Positions 1-7,588 of a DNA stretch of 34,382 nucleotides are shown here, piece by piece. The notes beneath the pieces are model-generated. The model was not told the DNA's origin, did not search any database, and saw nothing but the letters and a program-made list of their open reading frames with translations. Positions within the stretch are counted from its first letter, which is position 1; every line of letters begins with the position of its first letter. The position numbers and the translations under genes are program-made. The stretch comes from Clostridiales bacterium. Its GTDB lineage: Bacteria; Bacillota; Clostridia; Oscillospirales; Oscillospiraceae. The stretch lies in assembly GCA_012523085.1 (NCBI GenBank), contig JAAYJC010000109.1, forward strand, positions 1 through 34,382, in the 5' to 3' direction.

Positions 1-902
1 CGATTGCGCGGGAGCTCGGCATATTTTTACCGCCGGAGTTGTTTGATGAAATCAACCACAAGATCCCGCATATCGGCAACATCGCACCGAGCGGAAAGCA
101 CCTGACGGAAGCCTTCTGGTTCGCGGGCGGAATCCCGATGGTCCAGTATATGCCGAAGGATTACTTAAATACGGATGTGCTCACGGTCACCGTCAGAACA
201 CTGGGTGAGAATCTGGCGGACCTGAAAAAGGATGGGTTCTTTGAGCGTAACCTCGGTTATCTTTCAAATTACGGTCTGAGCAGAGAGGATGCTATTTTAC
301 CTGTTGAAAAAGCGGTTGAAACCGGCTCCATAGCTGTTTTGAAAGAAAACCTCGCGCCGGAAGGCTCAATTGTGAAATATTCGGCCTGCTCGCCGGATAT
401 GCGAAAGCACAAAGGCGTCGCCAGGGCTTATAACACCGAAGAAGCGGCCTACGGCGCCATTGTCAGGGGTGAAATTAATCCCGGCGAAATTCTGATCATT
501 CGATATGAAGGCCCGAGGGGCAGCGGCATGCCGGAAATGTTCATGACGACGGAAGCGATCGTCTGCGACAAACGCTTAAACGGCACGGTATCCTTGGTAA
601 CGGACGGCAGGTTTTCCGGCGCGACCCGGGGAGCCGCCATCGGACATGTTTCGCCGGAGGCGGCGGCCGGCGGCCCGCTGGCATTTGTCAAAACAGGCGA
701 TCTGATCGAATACGATATTGCAAAACGGTCGCTGAATGTGGTGGGGATCGGCGGAAAAGCGTGCACAATGGACAAAGTCGAGGCCGTTTTTACAAAACGC
801 AGGGAAAGCGGAGGCATTCTGCCGCGTCCGAAAAGAGAAGGTCTGTATAAGCGGTATACGGACTCGGCCCTTTCCGCGATGCTGGGCGCGGGTTACGAAT
901 GA
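1..902 (+). CDS. IlvD/Edd family dehydratase, C-terminal part (possibly a sugar-acid dehydratase)
   Basis: The reading frame is open from base 3 and stops at 900-902, so the N-terminal half lies outside the window; about 300 residues remain of a family usually 570-600 long. The segment [18 protein letters not shown] matches the second conserved signature of the dihydroxyacid dehydratase / phosphogluconate dehydratase family, and [10 protein letters not shown] is the typical preceding loop. Family members eliminate water from 2,3-dihydroxy acids using an Fe-S cluster. The next gene, 67 bp downstream on the same strand, is a GH43 pentosidase, which suggests a pentonate/aldonate dehydratase in pentose use rather than branched-chain amino acid synthesis; that choice is inference. 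The internal TTG at 39 is not the real start, because homology continues upstream of it. Confidence 0.85.
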   Translation, partial: IARELGIFLPPELFDEINHKIPHIGNIAPSGKHLTEAFWFAGGIPMVQYMPKDYLNTDVLTVTVRTLGENLADLKKDGFFERNLGYLSNYGLSREDAILPVEKAVETGSIAVLKENLAPEGSIVKYSACSPDMRKHKGVARAYNTEEAAYGAIVRGEINPGEILIIRYEGPRGSGMPEMFMTTEAIVCDKRLNGTVSLVTDGRFSGATRGAAIGHVSPEAAAGGPLAFVKTGDLIEYDIAKRSLNVVGIGGKACTMDKVEAVFTKRRESGGILPRPKREGLYKRYTDSALSAMLGAGYE

Positions 903-969
903 TGCGGGAGGAGCGGTTTGCATTTGGCGAATCCTTAACGGGAGAACATACTGTGAAAGAAGGGAAAGT

Positions 970-2553
970 TTGAAAACGATAACAAATCCGATTTTAAAAG
1001 GGTTTAACCCCGATCCGTCCATTTTGAGGGTCGGCAGCGATTATTATATCGCCACCTCAACCTTTGAATGGTTTCCCGGCGTGCAAATCCATCATTCCAG
1101 AGACCTGATTCATTGGAAACTGATTGCCCGGCCGTTAAACCGTGTTTCGCAGCTCGACCTTAGGGGCGCATCGGCCTCGGAAGGGGTATGGGCGCCCTGC
1201 CTGTCTTATGACCGCGGCGTTTTTTACCTGATTTATACGAACGTAAAGCTATGGCGCGCAGGTGGGCCCAGGGACCTGCAAAATTACCTTGTCACCGCGA
1301 CGGATATCAAAGGCGAATGGTCTGAACCCGTTTACCTGAACGGCAGCGGCTTTGATCCTTCGCTTTTTCATGACGATGACGGCCGTAAGTGGCTTGTTAA
1401 CATGCTCTGGGACCATCGCATGGGAAGAAATGAGTTTGCGGGCATTGTGCTTCAAGAGTATGATCCGGCAAATAAGCGGCTTACCGGGCCTGTCAGAAAC
1501 ATATTCAAAGGCACACACCTTGGCCTGACGGAAGGCCCGCACCTGTATAAACGAAACGGATTTTACTACCTGCTGACAGCGGAGGGCGGCACGCGGTTTG
1601 AGCACGCAGTCACCTTTGCGCGCTCAAAAGAGCTCTGTGGCCCCTACGAGGTCCATCCGGGAAACCCGATTTTGACGTCCTGGCCGGACCCGAGGCTTAC
1701 GCTGCAAAGATCCGGACATGGCAGCCTTGTGGAAACGCAGAAAGGGGAATGGTATATGGCGCACCTTTGCGGAAGACCTGTCCCCGCCAGAGGCCGGTGT
1801 ATGCTGGGCAGAGAAACAGCGATTCAGAAAATGGAATGGCGGGACGACGGCTGGATCTATCTTGAATCGGGCGGAAACCTGCCGCAGGTGACCGTACAGG
1901 CGCCGGACCTGCCGGAAGCTCCGTGGGCGGCTGAAAACACAATAGACGATTTTGACGACAATGAGCTGAATATCCACTTTCAAACGCTGCGGGTACCGCT
2001 GGGTGAAGACAGCCTGTCGCTCAAGGAGAGACCCGGCTATCTTCGGCTGAAGGGCCGCGAATCCCTCAGCTCGAAATTTCATCAGAGTCTGGTTGCCAGG
2101 CGGCAGCAGGCCTTTCGGTACACCGCCGCAACCGTCGTGGAATTTGAGCCCGAAACCTTTCAGCAGATGGCAGGCCTTGTTGCGCTATATGACGACAATA
2201 ATTATTTCTATCTGCATATAACCCATCACGAGGAAAAAGGAAAGATTTTGGACATTCTTGTCTGCAACGCGGGCGAATTTAACGAACCGCTGCGTGAGAA
2301 GGTGCCGATAAACGGCTGGGTGCAGTGCTATCTGAAAGCAGAGGTAGATTATCATCTGCTTTCGTTCTCATTTTCATCGGACGGAAAGGAATGGATTGAT
2401 ATCGGGCCCGATTTTGACGCCAGCATATTATCGGATGAGTATACGGAGCCCCATCGGTTTACCGGCGCGTTTGTGGGCCTGTGCTGCCAGGATCTGTCCG
2501 GGCAGAGAAAGCCTGCCGACTTTGATTTCTTTTCCTATGTGGAACGGCAGTGA
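970..2553 (+). CDS. Glycoside hydrolase family 43 (beta-xylosidase / arabinofuranosidase-like)
   Basis: A 527-residue protein hydrolysing beta-xylosyl or alpha-arabinosyl bonds in hemicellulose fragments. The five-bladed propeller comes first, with the three expected acidic residues: D15 (NPDPSI, general base), D129 (GFDPSLFHDDDG, pKa modulator) and E188 (LTEGPHLYK, general acid). A C-terminal beta-sandwich typical of XynB-type enzymes follows, from about residue 320. I start it at TTG 970, preceded by AGAAGGGA a few bases upstream; the frame stays open upstream to 736, but that stretch overlaps the dehydratase and does not resemble GH43. There is no signal peptide, so it should act on imported oligosaccharides. 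It probably shares a transcript with the upstream dehydratase. Xylosidase versus arabinofuranosidase activity cannot be decided by eye. Confidence 0.9.
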   Translation: MKTITNPILKGFNPDPSILRVGSDYYIATSTFEWFPGVQIHHSRDLIHWKLIARPLNRVSQLDLRGASASEGVWAPCLSYDRGVFYLIYTNVKLWRAGGPRDLQNYLVTATDIKGEWSEPVYLNGSGFDPSLFHDDDGRKWLVNMLWDHRMGRNEFAGIVLQEYDPANKRLTGPVRNIFKGTHLGLTEGPHLYKRNGFYYLLTAEGGTRFEHAVTFARSKELCGPYEVHPGNPILTSWPDPRLTLQRSGHGSLVETQKGEWYMAHLCGRPVPARGRCMLGRETAIQKMEWRDDGWIYLESGGNLPQVTVQAPDLPEAPWAAENTIDDFDDNELNIHFQTLRVPLGEDSLSLKERPGYLRLKGRESLSSKFHQSLVARRQQAFRYTAATVVEFEPETFQQMAGLVALYDDNNYFYLHITHHEEKGKILDILVCNAGEFNEPLREKVPINGWVQCYLKAEVDYHLLSFSFSSDGKEWIDIGPDFDASILSDEYTEPHRFTGAFVGLCCQDLSGQRKPADFDFFSYVERQ

Positions 2554-2578
2554 CGGTTTCCCCGGTTTACAGGTTTAC

Positions 2579-2607
2579 TTTAGTAGAATAGAAATTTATG
2601 ATATAAT
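2579..2607 (+). promoter_or_regulatory. Promoter of the bicupin gene
   Basis: A perfect extended -10 (TGATATAAT, hexamer 2602-2607) lies 17 bp after a poor -35 (TTTAGT, 2579-2584). It lies between the GH43 stop and the bicupin start, so the bicupin gene is probably transcribed on its own. Confidence 0.6.
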
Positions 2608-2645
2608 ACGAAGCAGTCAACAATGCGCATAAAGGAGATGTTTAT

Positions 2646-3749
2646 ATGGGAAAATTCGACGATCTGATTTTTACAATCCCCAAGGAATTTCACAAATGGT
2701 ACGGCTTTGCGGCGCCCAGAGGCTTTTTCCGCGGCACCACGATGATGCCGAAGGCCAAGCTCTACATGGACTTTACCTCCATCACAAAGGAGCTTGTAAT
2801 GGAGGTGCCGCACACGCACCACGCTGTGGATGAGTATCTGGTTCTGGCGACCGCCGACTTCAACAATTTCTTTGATTTTGACGCGGAGATCGACGTTTGG
2901 CTGGGCGACGATCCCGAGAGGATGGAAATGTTCACCATTACCGAGCCCACCATTATCCGTGTCCCGCCGAAGCTTTATCACTGCCCGATCAACTTCAGGC
3001 GCATCGGGAAACCCGTCCTCTTTTCGGCCATCTATCTCGACGGCGACTGGTCGAAAATCAACCGGCGTGTCAACGAAGAGGGGCGCGAAGAGTTTACATA
3101 CGACGGTGCGGGCATCCGCCGCTGTATAAAGGACCGTTCTAAGGAATGCATCTACTGCGGCCAGTGCTTTTCTGAAATGATGAAGGAATTTGCCGATAAA
3201 GCCAAAAAAGAAGAGACGCCGCAGGCCGACCTGCTCGCCCCGTTTTATGAGATGAGTAAGCTCCCGCGGACCGGCAAGTTTGACCGGTATGTCTATGCGT
3301 ATAAGCCCGAAAACCATGACGATCCGAGATTTTTAAGCCCGCGTGTCGGCTTCAGAGGCGTCAGCGAAATGGAAGAATCCCGGCTTGTGTACCTGCATAA
3401 TATCGTTCAGAAGGCCTGCACGGTCGGAGAAGTGCATATGCACCATGCGGTCGAGGAGTACCTGATCTTTGCAGGCTCCGATATCACCCATTTTTTCGAT
3501 TTCGACGCGGAGATTGAGATTTCCATGGGCGATGACCCCGATCATATGGAGACCTTTACAATTACCGAACCGACCGTGATCCGCGTTCCGCCGAACACAT
3601 GGCACGGCCCGGTCGTATTCAAGCGCGTCGGCGCACCGATAAACTTCATGCCGTTTTATCCCTCCGGAAACTACGGCAGGGTTGTCAGAGAAACGGGAGT
3701 CGACGGTAAACCGGTCTATGTTTATAAAGGCAGCGATCTGCCGAAATAA
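2646..3749 (+). CDS. Two-domain cupin protein with a CxxCxxC motif between the cupins
   Basis: A 367-residue soluble protein whose two halves are copies of one cupin unit. Residues ~45-140 and ~255-345 align with roughly half identical residues, including FFDFDAEI, GDDP, FTITEPT and IRVPP in both. Each half keeps a histidine cluster (H56, H58, H59 and H264, H266, H267) with a following D/E-EYL, as expected for a metal-binding cupin, plus a later histidine in PPKLYH / PPNTWH. The linker holds C168-I-Y-C-G-Q-C174, which may bind zinc or iron. The start is ATG 2646, 6 bp after AAAGGAG. I do not recognise a named function. Possible roles are metal-dependent isomerase, lyase or sensor; the sugar-catabolic neighbours hint at carbohydrate metabolism, but its separate promoter weakens the link. 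Confidence 0.8.
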   Translation: MGKFDDLIFTIPKEFHKWYGFAAPRGFFRGTTMMPKAKLYMDFTSITKELVMEVPHTHHAVDEYLVLATADFNNFFDFDAEIDVWLGDDPERMEMFTITEPTIIRVPPKLYHCPINFRRIGKPVLFSAIYLDGDWSKINRRVNEEGREEFTYDGAGIRRCIKDRSKECIYCGQCFSEMMKEFADKAKKEETPQADLLAPFYEMSKLPRTGKFDRYVYAYKPENHDDPRFLSPRVGFRGVSEMEESRLVYLHNIVQKACTVGEVHMHHAVEEYLIFAGSDITHFFDFDAEIEISMGDDPDHMETFTITEPTVIRVPPNTWHGPVVFKRVGAPINFMPFYPSGNYGRVVRETGVDGKPVYVYKGSDLPK

Positions 3750-3813
3750 CCGAATGGAAAGCAGCTGCCGCGAAAGGCGAACATTATTTCGTCCCCTCGC
3801 AGCAGTTCTCTGT

Positions 3814-4278
3814 TCAGATGCGGCTCATCTTTTCCGCAATGCCGGTTATTTGCTCTTCGCGGATCTTCGATGACCAGTTGACAATACCGGTTGCACAGGT
3901 ATCCGCACCTTTTGATTTTATAAGCGCAAGCATCTGTTTTATTGCCCGGTTTCCGCCCAGCCACGGCTTCGAAAACTGCTGGGTGACATAGCAGCAGACC
4001 TTTTTCCCCTCCAGCTGCTTTAGCTGGGTTAAATAAGCCTTCATGACCGGGCAAAGCGAAAATGCGTGAACGGGTGCGCCGAAAATAACCGCGTCGAAGT
4101 CGGAGAGCTCGGGAGCCGAAAGCAGCCGGGGCGGCGCTTTGCTGTTTGGATCGTCGTTTTCCGGCGTAATGCGTTTAAGACTGCATGTGTGTCCCCGTTC
4201 CCGGCAGGCGTTAAGGATTTTTTCCCCGACGGACAGCGTGTTGCCGGTATGCGAATAAATGATGATTCCAATGTTCAT
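3814..4278 (-). CDS. Flavodoxin family protein
   Basis: A 154-residue protein with the flavodoxin fold: the N-terminal strand is followed by the FMN phosphate loop YSHTGNT (residues 8-14), and the later FGAPVHAF segment matches the usual position of the second FMN-contact loop. It would carry electrons or reduce a small substrate in the cytoplasm using FMN. It starts 33 bp after the stop of the EFR1-type gene and is probably translated from the same mRNA. The two make a plausible small redox pair. It converges on the bicupin gene, with 64 bp between the stops. I cannot assign the partner protein. Confidence 0.85.
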   Translation of the reverse strand: MNIGIIIYSHTGNTLSVGEKILNACRERGHTCSLKRITPENDDPNSKAPPRLLSAPELSDFDAVIFGAPVHAFSLCPVMKAYLTQLKQLEGKKVCCYVTQQFSKPWLGGNRAIKQMLALIKSKGADTCATGIVNWSSKIREEQITGIAEKMSRI

Positions 4279-4311
4279 GCTTCTGTCCTCGCTTTCAAAA
4301 TAATCAGGCCG

Positions 4312-5067
4312 TTAATCGGTTTCTTCTATGCAATAATACCTCGGCTTCCCTTTGGTTTTGTTTTTGTATTCAATCGCCTCAAAGGGGCAGCCGCAGATAC
4401 AGGCCATGCAATGGGTGCAGTTTGTTCCCCATAGGGGCCTTCCGCCCTGCAGGGTCAGGTTGTTCAGCGTGCACAGCTCCGCGCATTTGCCGCAGCCTGT
4501 GCAGGCGTCGGTGGCATAAAAGCCTTTCGCGCTGATGATCAGCCTGTAAAAAAACGCGCTGACCAACGGACTCACCAGTCTGCCGAGAAGGGCTTTTTTC
4601 TCGATCGGCAGAGGTTTATCGTTTTTTATTTGCTCCGCTGCGGAAAGGATGCCGGGCACCGCTTTTTTTATGATCGTATCCGCCTGCGCCTTATCCGGCA
4701 CCTTAAACAATGCGATATAATTTTCGGGCATGACGATGGATTTGGCGCCCATAAAATTCAGTCCGATTTCCAGGCAGGTTTTCCTTGCAAAATACCATGC
4801 GCCGCCGGTGCTGTCACCGCAGGTAAGGATAAAATAGGTATTTTTGTTTCCGGAAAATGTCGTCTCCCGCATAAACTTCTCAACGATGCGCGGGATTTTC
4901 CAGGCATAGACCGGACAAACGACAATAAGCGGTTTTTCGGAATGAAAGCGCTCTTTCCTTCCGTTCTTTATCACCTCATTAATCGATACAACCCGATCGC
5001 CCGTTTTTTTGCCTATAAGCCGCGCAGCATAACGGCTGTTTCCGGTACCGCTGAAATAAAAGATCAT
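4312..5067 (-). CDS. EFR1-type protein: flavodoxin domain plus two 4Fe-4S clusters
   Basis: A 251-residue protein with an N-terminal flavodoxin-like domain (MIFYFSGTGNSRYAARLI, phosphate loop SGTGNS) and a C-terminal bacterial ferredoxin domain with CTGCGKCAELC and CTHCMACICGCP, fitting two [4Fe-4S] clusters. This is the EFR1 family architecture common in anaerobic Firmicutes, thought to pass electrons between ferredoxin and flavin; the substrate is unknown. I start it at ATG 5067, where the conserved domain begins, with GAAAGGG repeats just upstream; the frame stays open further upstream, but that stretch overlaps the SDR remnant and is not homologous. The flavodoxin gene follows after 33 bp. 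Confidence 0.85.
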   Translation of the reverse strand: MIFYFSGTGNSRYAARLIGKKTGDRVVSINEVIKNGRKERFHSEKPLIVVCPVYAWKIPRIVEKFMRETTFSGNKNTYFILTCGDSTGGAWYFARKTCLEIGLNFMGAKSIVMPENYIALFKVPDKAQADTIIKKAVPGILSAAEQIKNDKPLPIEKKALLGRLVSPLVSAFFYRLIISAKGFYATDACTGCGKCAELCTLNNLTLQGGRPLWGTNCTHCMACICGCPFEAIEYKNKTKGKPRYYCIEETD

Positions 5068-5113
5068 ACCCTTTCGCCCTTTCAAATGGTTTGCGGATAA
5101 ATAAATCAGACCT

Positions 5114-5257
5114 TTACCCCATGTTGCAGGCGCCGCCGTCGATGACGATAGAACTGCCGGTGTCCCAATCCGCTTCGTCGGAGGCAAGCCATACGGCGGC
5201 GTAAGCGATATCCTCCGGGATCCCGAGGCGGCCGGCCGGGCAGACCTCTTTGATCAT
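5114..5257 (-). pseudogene. SDR dehydrogenase remnant (C-terminal 47 codons)
   Basis: The minus strand encodes PAGRLGIPEDIAYAAVWLAS, then D-E-A-D-W-D-T-G-S-S-I-V-I-D-G-G and a stop. This is the unmistakable C-terminal end of a classical short-chain dehydrogenase/reductase (G-x-PEDIA...LASDEA...TG...DGG). The NAD-binding and catalytic parts (about 200 residues) are absent. A TAA lies directly upstream, and beyond it the sequence changes to the start of an aldehyde ferredoxin oxidoreductase gene in another frame, so the remnant was joined by a deletion or rearrangement. Confidence 0.75.
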
Positions 5258-5336
5258 TTACCGTTGGAATGGTTTCTGTCCGGCTGTTGGTCAGGTCGAT
5301 CCGAAGTATTTTACCCGCATAGCCGTATGTTTTCAT
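5258..5336 (-). pseudogene. Aldehyde:ferredoxin oxidoreductase remnant (first ~25 codons)
   Basis: Starting at ATG 5336, the minus strand reads MKTYGYAGKILRIDLTNSR then TETIPT, the characteristic N-terminus of tungsten-dependent aldehyde:ferredoxin oxidoreductases. The similarity stops near 5262, where the sequence enters the SDR remnant out of frame; the other ~575 residues of a normal AOR are missing. The start lies 4 bp after the stop of the AOR-type ferredoxin, the arrangement expected of an intact AOR operon. Confidence 0.75.
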
Positions 5337-5340
5337 AGCA

Positions 5341-5836
5341 TTACGCATCCTGTTCATCCCCGGCGGAATTTTCCGAAAGGCCGATGCATCTGACCGGGCA
5401 CCACCGGATGCAGGCCGGCCCTTCCGGCCTTGACCGGCAGAAATCGTACTTTCTCGCTTTCCTGCCCGACCTGTCTTCAGACTTGACAAAATTAATGCGC
5501 GGGGTGTCGGCTGCACAAGCCTTCAAGCACAGACCGCAGCCGATGCAGTTTTCCTCGGCGATATATACAATGTTATTTTCATCAAGGCACATGGCGCTGT
5601 CCTTTTTCGGACACTTGCCGTAACACGGGTGATCCGAGCAGTGCAGACAGGAGAGACCCTCGTGTATCATCGACCGGTCCTCTCTATGGACAAAAACCCG
5701 GTTATAACTGAGGCCTGACCAGACCGTCGCGGGTCAGCGTACAGACGATTTCACAGGTCGCACAGCCCGTACACAAAGAATAATCCGCGGAATATTGAAC
5801 ATTATGCCTGCCGTATGATCGTAATGGTTTTTCCAT
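5341..5836 (-). pseudogene. AOR-associated 4Fe-4S ferredoxin, frameshifted
   Basis: From ATG 5836 the frame encodes a ferredoxin N-terminus with DYSLCTGCATCEIVC, then stops at 5702-5704 after GLVRPQL. The next frame continues the same protein (LSYNRVFVHREDRSMIHEG), with CLHCSDHPCYGKC, a CIGCGLCLKAC cluster and a final CRSRPEGPACIRWCPVRC, ending at 5341. Joined across a shift of one base near 5710-5720 the two parts make a ~165-residue electron-transfer subunit of the kind encoded next to AOR genes. Since the AOR gene behind it is also truncated, I read this as real decay rather than a sequencing error, though a single-base error cannot be excluded. A promoter and a hairpin leader precede it. 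Confidence 0.75.
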
Positions 5837-5850
5837 ATGAACCCCCATTT

Positions 5851-5865
5851 CGCCGCAAAGCGGCG
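5851..5865 (-). promoter_or_regulatory. Hairpin before a Shine-Dalgarno (leader module copy)
   Basis: On the minus strand CGCCGC-TTT-GCGGCG forms a 6-bp stem, followed by AAATGGGGG and the start codon at 5836. The same hairpin-then-SD layout occurs before four other genes in the window (starts 13816, 20936, 21282 and 24072). Confidence 0.5.
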
Positions 5866-5938
5866 GATGCCCACACCAAAGAGAAGTTATCCGGGTAACC
5901 GTTTCTTACCCTGAATTCATTCCATCGAATTCCCTGCC

Positions 5939-5967
5939 ATTATAAGTTAATTCGGCTAAAATGTATA
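5939..5967 (-). promoter_or_regulatory. Promoter of the decayed AOR-type ferredoxin gene
   Basis: On the minus strand TATACA (plus 5962-5967) is followed after 17 bp by a perfect TATAAT (plus 5939-5944), about 100 bp upstream of ATG 5836. The promoter seems intact although the genes behind it are broken. Confidence 0.55.
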
Positions 5968-6006
5968 GAACGAATAACGAATAATAAAGCGCTAAATCGG
6001 GGCATT

Positions 6007-6035
6007 TTGTAAAAAAAGGTTTTTCTGATTATGAT
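6007..6035 (+). promoter_or_regulatory. Promoter of the small membrane protein / acyltransferase pair
   Basis: TTGTAA (6007-6012), a 17-bp spacer and TATGAT (6030-6035) lie about 70 bp upstream of ATG 6107. It diverges from the promoter at 5939-5967. Confidence 0.5.
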
Positions 6036-6106
6036 TTATGATATAGTTGTGGGGATATGAGAAATCCGTCTAAACGGGCTGCCTTGCTGCCGGAATGGGG
6101 TGAAGG

Positions 6107-6463
6107 ATGAAAAAAACCATACTGGCCTATCGAAAAAAAATAGACAGCCTCCTGCAAAACAGCGGTGACGATACCGATTGGGATGCTGTTTTTAGACACC
6201 ATCTGATCAAGCTTGCGCAATTTCAGAATGAACGCCTGATTCATCTGATCGTGACCGCGCTTTTTGCGCTCCTTGAGATGCTGTCGCTTATCTTGCTTTT
6301 TATTGAAACAAGCACTTTTTCATGTATACTGGCCGCTTTGTTTTTTGTATTGCTTGTACCCTATGTCGCACATTACTATACGCTGGAAAACGAGGTTCAG
6401 AAAATGTACGCGCAGTACGACCGGATTGCCGGCCGCCTTAACAAAACCGGTTTTCCGGAATAA
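6107..6463 (+). CDS. Small membrane protein of unknown function
   Basis: A 118-residue protein I do not recognise. A charged N-terminal ~45 residues is followed by two hydrophobic segments (about residues 46-64 and 68-90), separated by a very short turn, and a charged C-terminal tail; this predicts a membrane hairpin with both ends on the same, probably cytoplasmic, side. The start ATG 6107 follows GGGGTGAAGG closely. The acyltransferase gene begins 13 bp after its stop, so the two are almost certainly co-transcribed and may work together at the membrane. Confidence 0.7.
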   Translation: MKKTILAYRKKIDSLLQNSGDDTDWDAVFRHHLIKLAQFQNERLIHLIVTALFALLEMLSLILLFIETSTFSCILAALFFVLLVPYVAHYYTLENEVQKMYAQYDRIAGRLNKTGFPE

Positions 6464-6476
6464 AGGGAGATAATCA

Positions 6477-7541
6477 ATGACAGTCGTTGAAAGTCAGAAG
6501 ACGGTGAGAGAAACATTCATAGATGTGCTCAAAGTGGTTTCGATACTCGGCATAATCACCATACATAGCAATGTACCCGGCCTTTTTAATTCGCCCATCG
6601 GTTCGTTTTCCTGGCTGACATCCGCATTTCTGGGCTCCATGGTCCGGTTTTCCGTTCCTGTTTTCTTCATGTGCAGCGGCGCGCTGCTTCTTGATCCCCA
6701 AAAGGAACTGACCATCGGAAAAATATACGGCAAATACCTGCTCAGGGCTTTTATTGCGTTGTTTGTCTGGGCCTCGGCTTATGAAGCCTTTGATCTGTTC
6801 AGAGCGGTTTATCCGTCGGGACGCCTTGAGCTTGTCATGATAAAGGACGCGCTTTTGCGCGTCCTTAAATTTAAGCATCATTACCATCTGTATTTTCTGC
6901 ACATCATGCTGCTGTTTTACGCGCTGCTGCCCATTGCGCGCGTATTCGTCAAAAACGCATCCGAGACGGAATACCGTTATCTTTTGATCTTCTGGTTTCT
7001 GCTCGGCATCGTTTATCCGTCCGTCAGGGGATATTATCCGTTTTCCGAGCTGACCGGGATTCCGGCGCAGTACGGCATCAATACCACCTATTCCGCCCTC
7101 GGATACGGGCTGCTGGGCTATTATATCAAAACACATAAGCCGGAAAAAATCTGGATTCCTCGCCTTACTTATCTTATCGGATTTGCGCTGACCTTCGGCT
7201 GCTTCACGGTGTTTTCGATAGTAAGCGGTAAAATCGCCGTTGCCTTTTGGGAGGGTATGCTGCCGTTTGTCTTTTTGATGGCAGTCGGCCTGTTTGGCGC
7301 AGCGGCGACAAGGCAAAATAAGCCGGTCCCCAAAATCATCGGCACGGTCGCCCGGTCAACAATGTGCGTATATCTCGTCCACGAGTTTTTCCTGATGCTG
7401 CTTAAGATTATCGGCCTTTCCTCCGCTGTCTTTCTCCCGCTCATCTCAGTCCCGCTTGTTACATGGATTGTCTTTGGAATCAGCTTCTGTGTCTATCTGC
7501 TTCTGAGAAAAATCCCCTGGGTCAATCGTTATTTAATCTGA
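6477..7541 (+). CDS. Acyltransferase-3 family membrane protein
   Basis: A 354-residue protein with about ten hydrophobic segments. Near the N-terminus, VSILGIITIHSN matches the start of acyltransferase family 3, whose conserved histidine (here in TIHSN) is thought to help transfer an acyl, often acetyl, group to extracellular carbohydrates or peptidoglycan. The start ATG 6477 is preceded by AAAGGGAGA. It follows the small membrane gene by 13 bp. A cell-envelope O-acetylation role is likely from the family; the acceptor is unknown. It converges on glycyl radical enzyme 1, with 47 bp between the stops. Confidence 0.8.
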   Translation: MTVVESQKTVRETFIDVLKVVSILGIITIHSNVPGLFNSPIGSFSWLTSAFLGSMVRFSVPVFFMCSGALLLDPQKELTIGKIYGKYLLRAFIALFVWASAYEAFDLFRAVYPSGRLELVMIKDALLRVLKFKHHYHLYFLHIMLLFYALLPIARVFVKNASETEYRYLLIFWFLLGIVYPSVRGYYPFSELTGIPAQYGINTTYSALGYGLLGYYIKTHKPEKIWIPRLTYLIGFALTFGCFTVFSIVSGKIAVAFWEGMLPFVFLMAVGLFGAAATRQNKPVPKIIGTVARSTMCVYLVHEFFLMLLKIIGLSSAVFLPLISVPLVTWIVFGISFCVYLLLRKIPWVNRYLI

Positions 7542-7588
7542 TTACAGATGCGCGGACAATTTCCGTAAATTAAGCGAAAATCCGCTTG

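Noticed and set aside
736-969. Upstream extension of the GH43 frame
   Set aside because: It overlaps the dehydratase gene and its translation is unlike GH43; TTG 970 with a ribosome site is preferred.
6474-7316. 280-codon open frame on the minus strand over the acyltransferase
   Set aside because: Low-complexity, charged translation antisense to a clear ten-segment membrane protein; a shadow frame.
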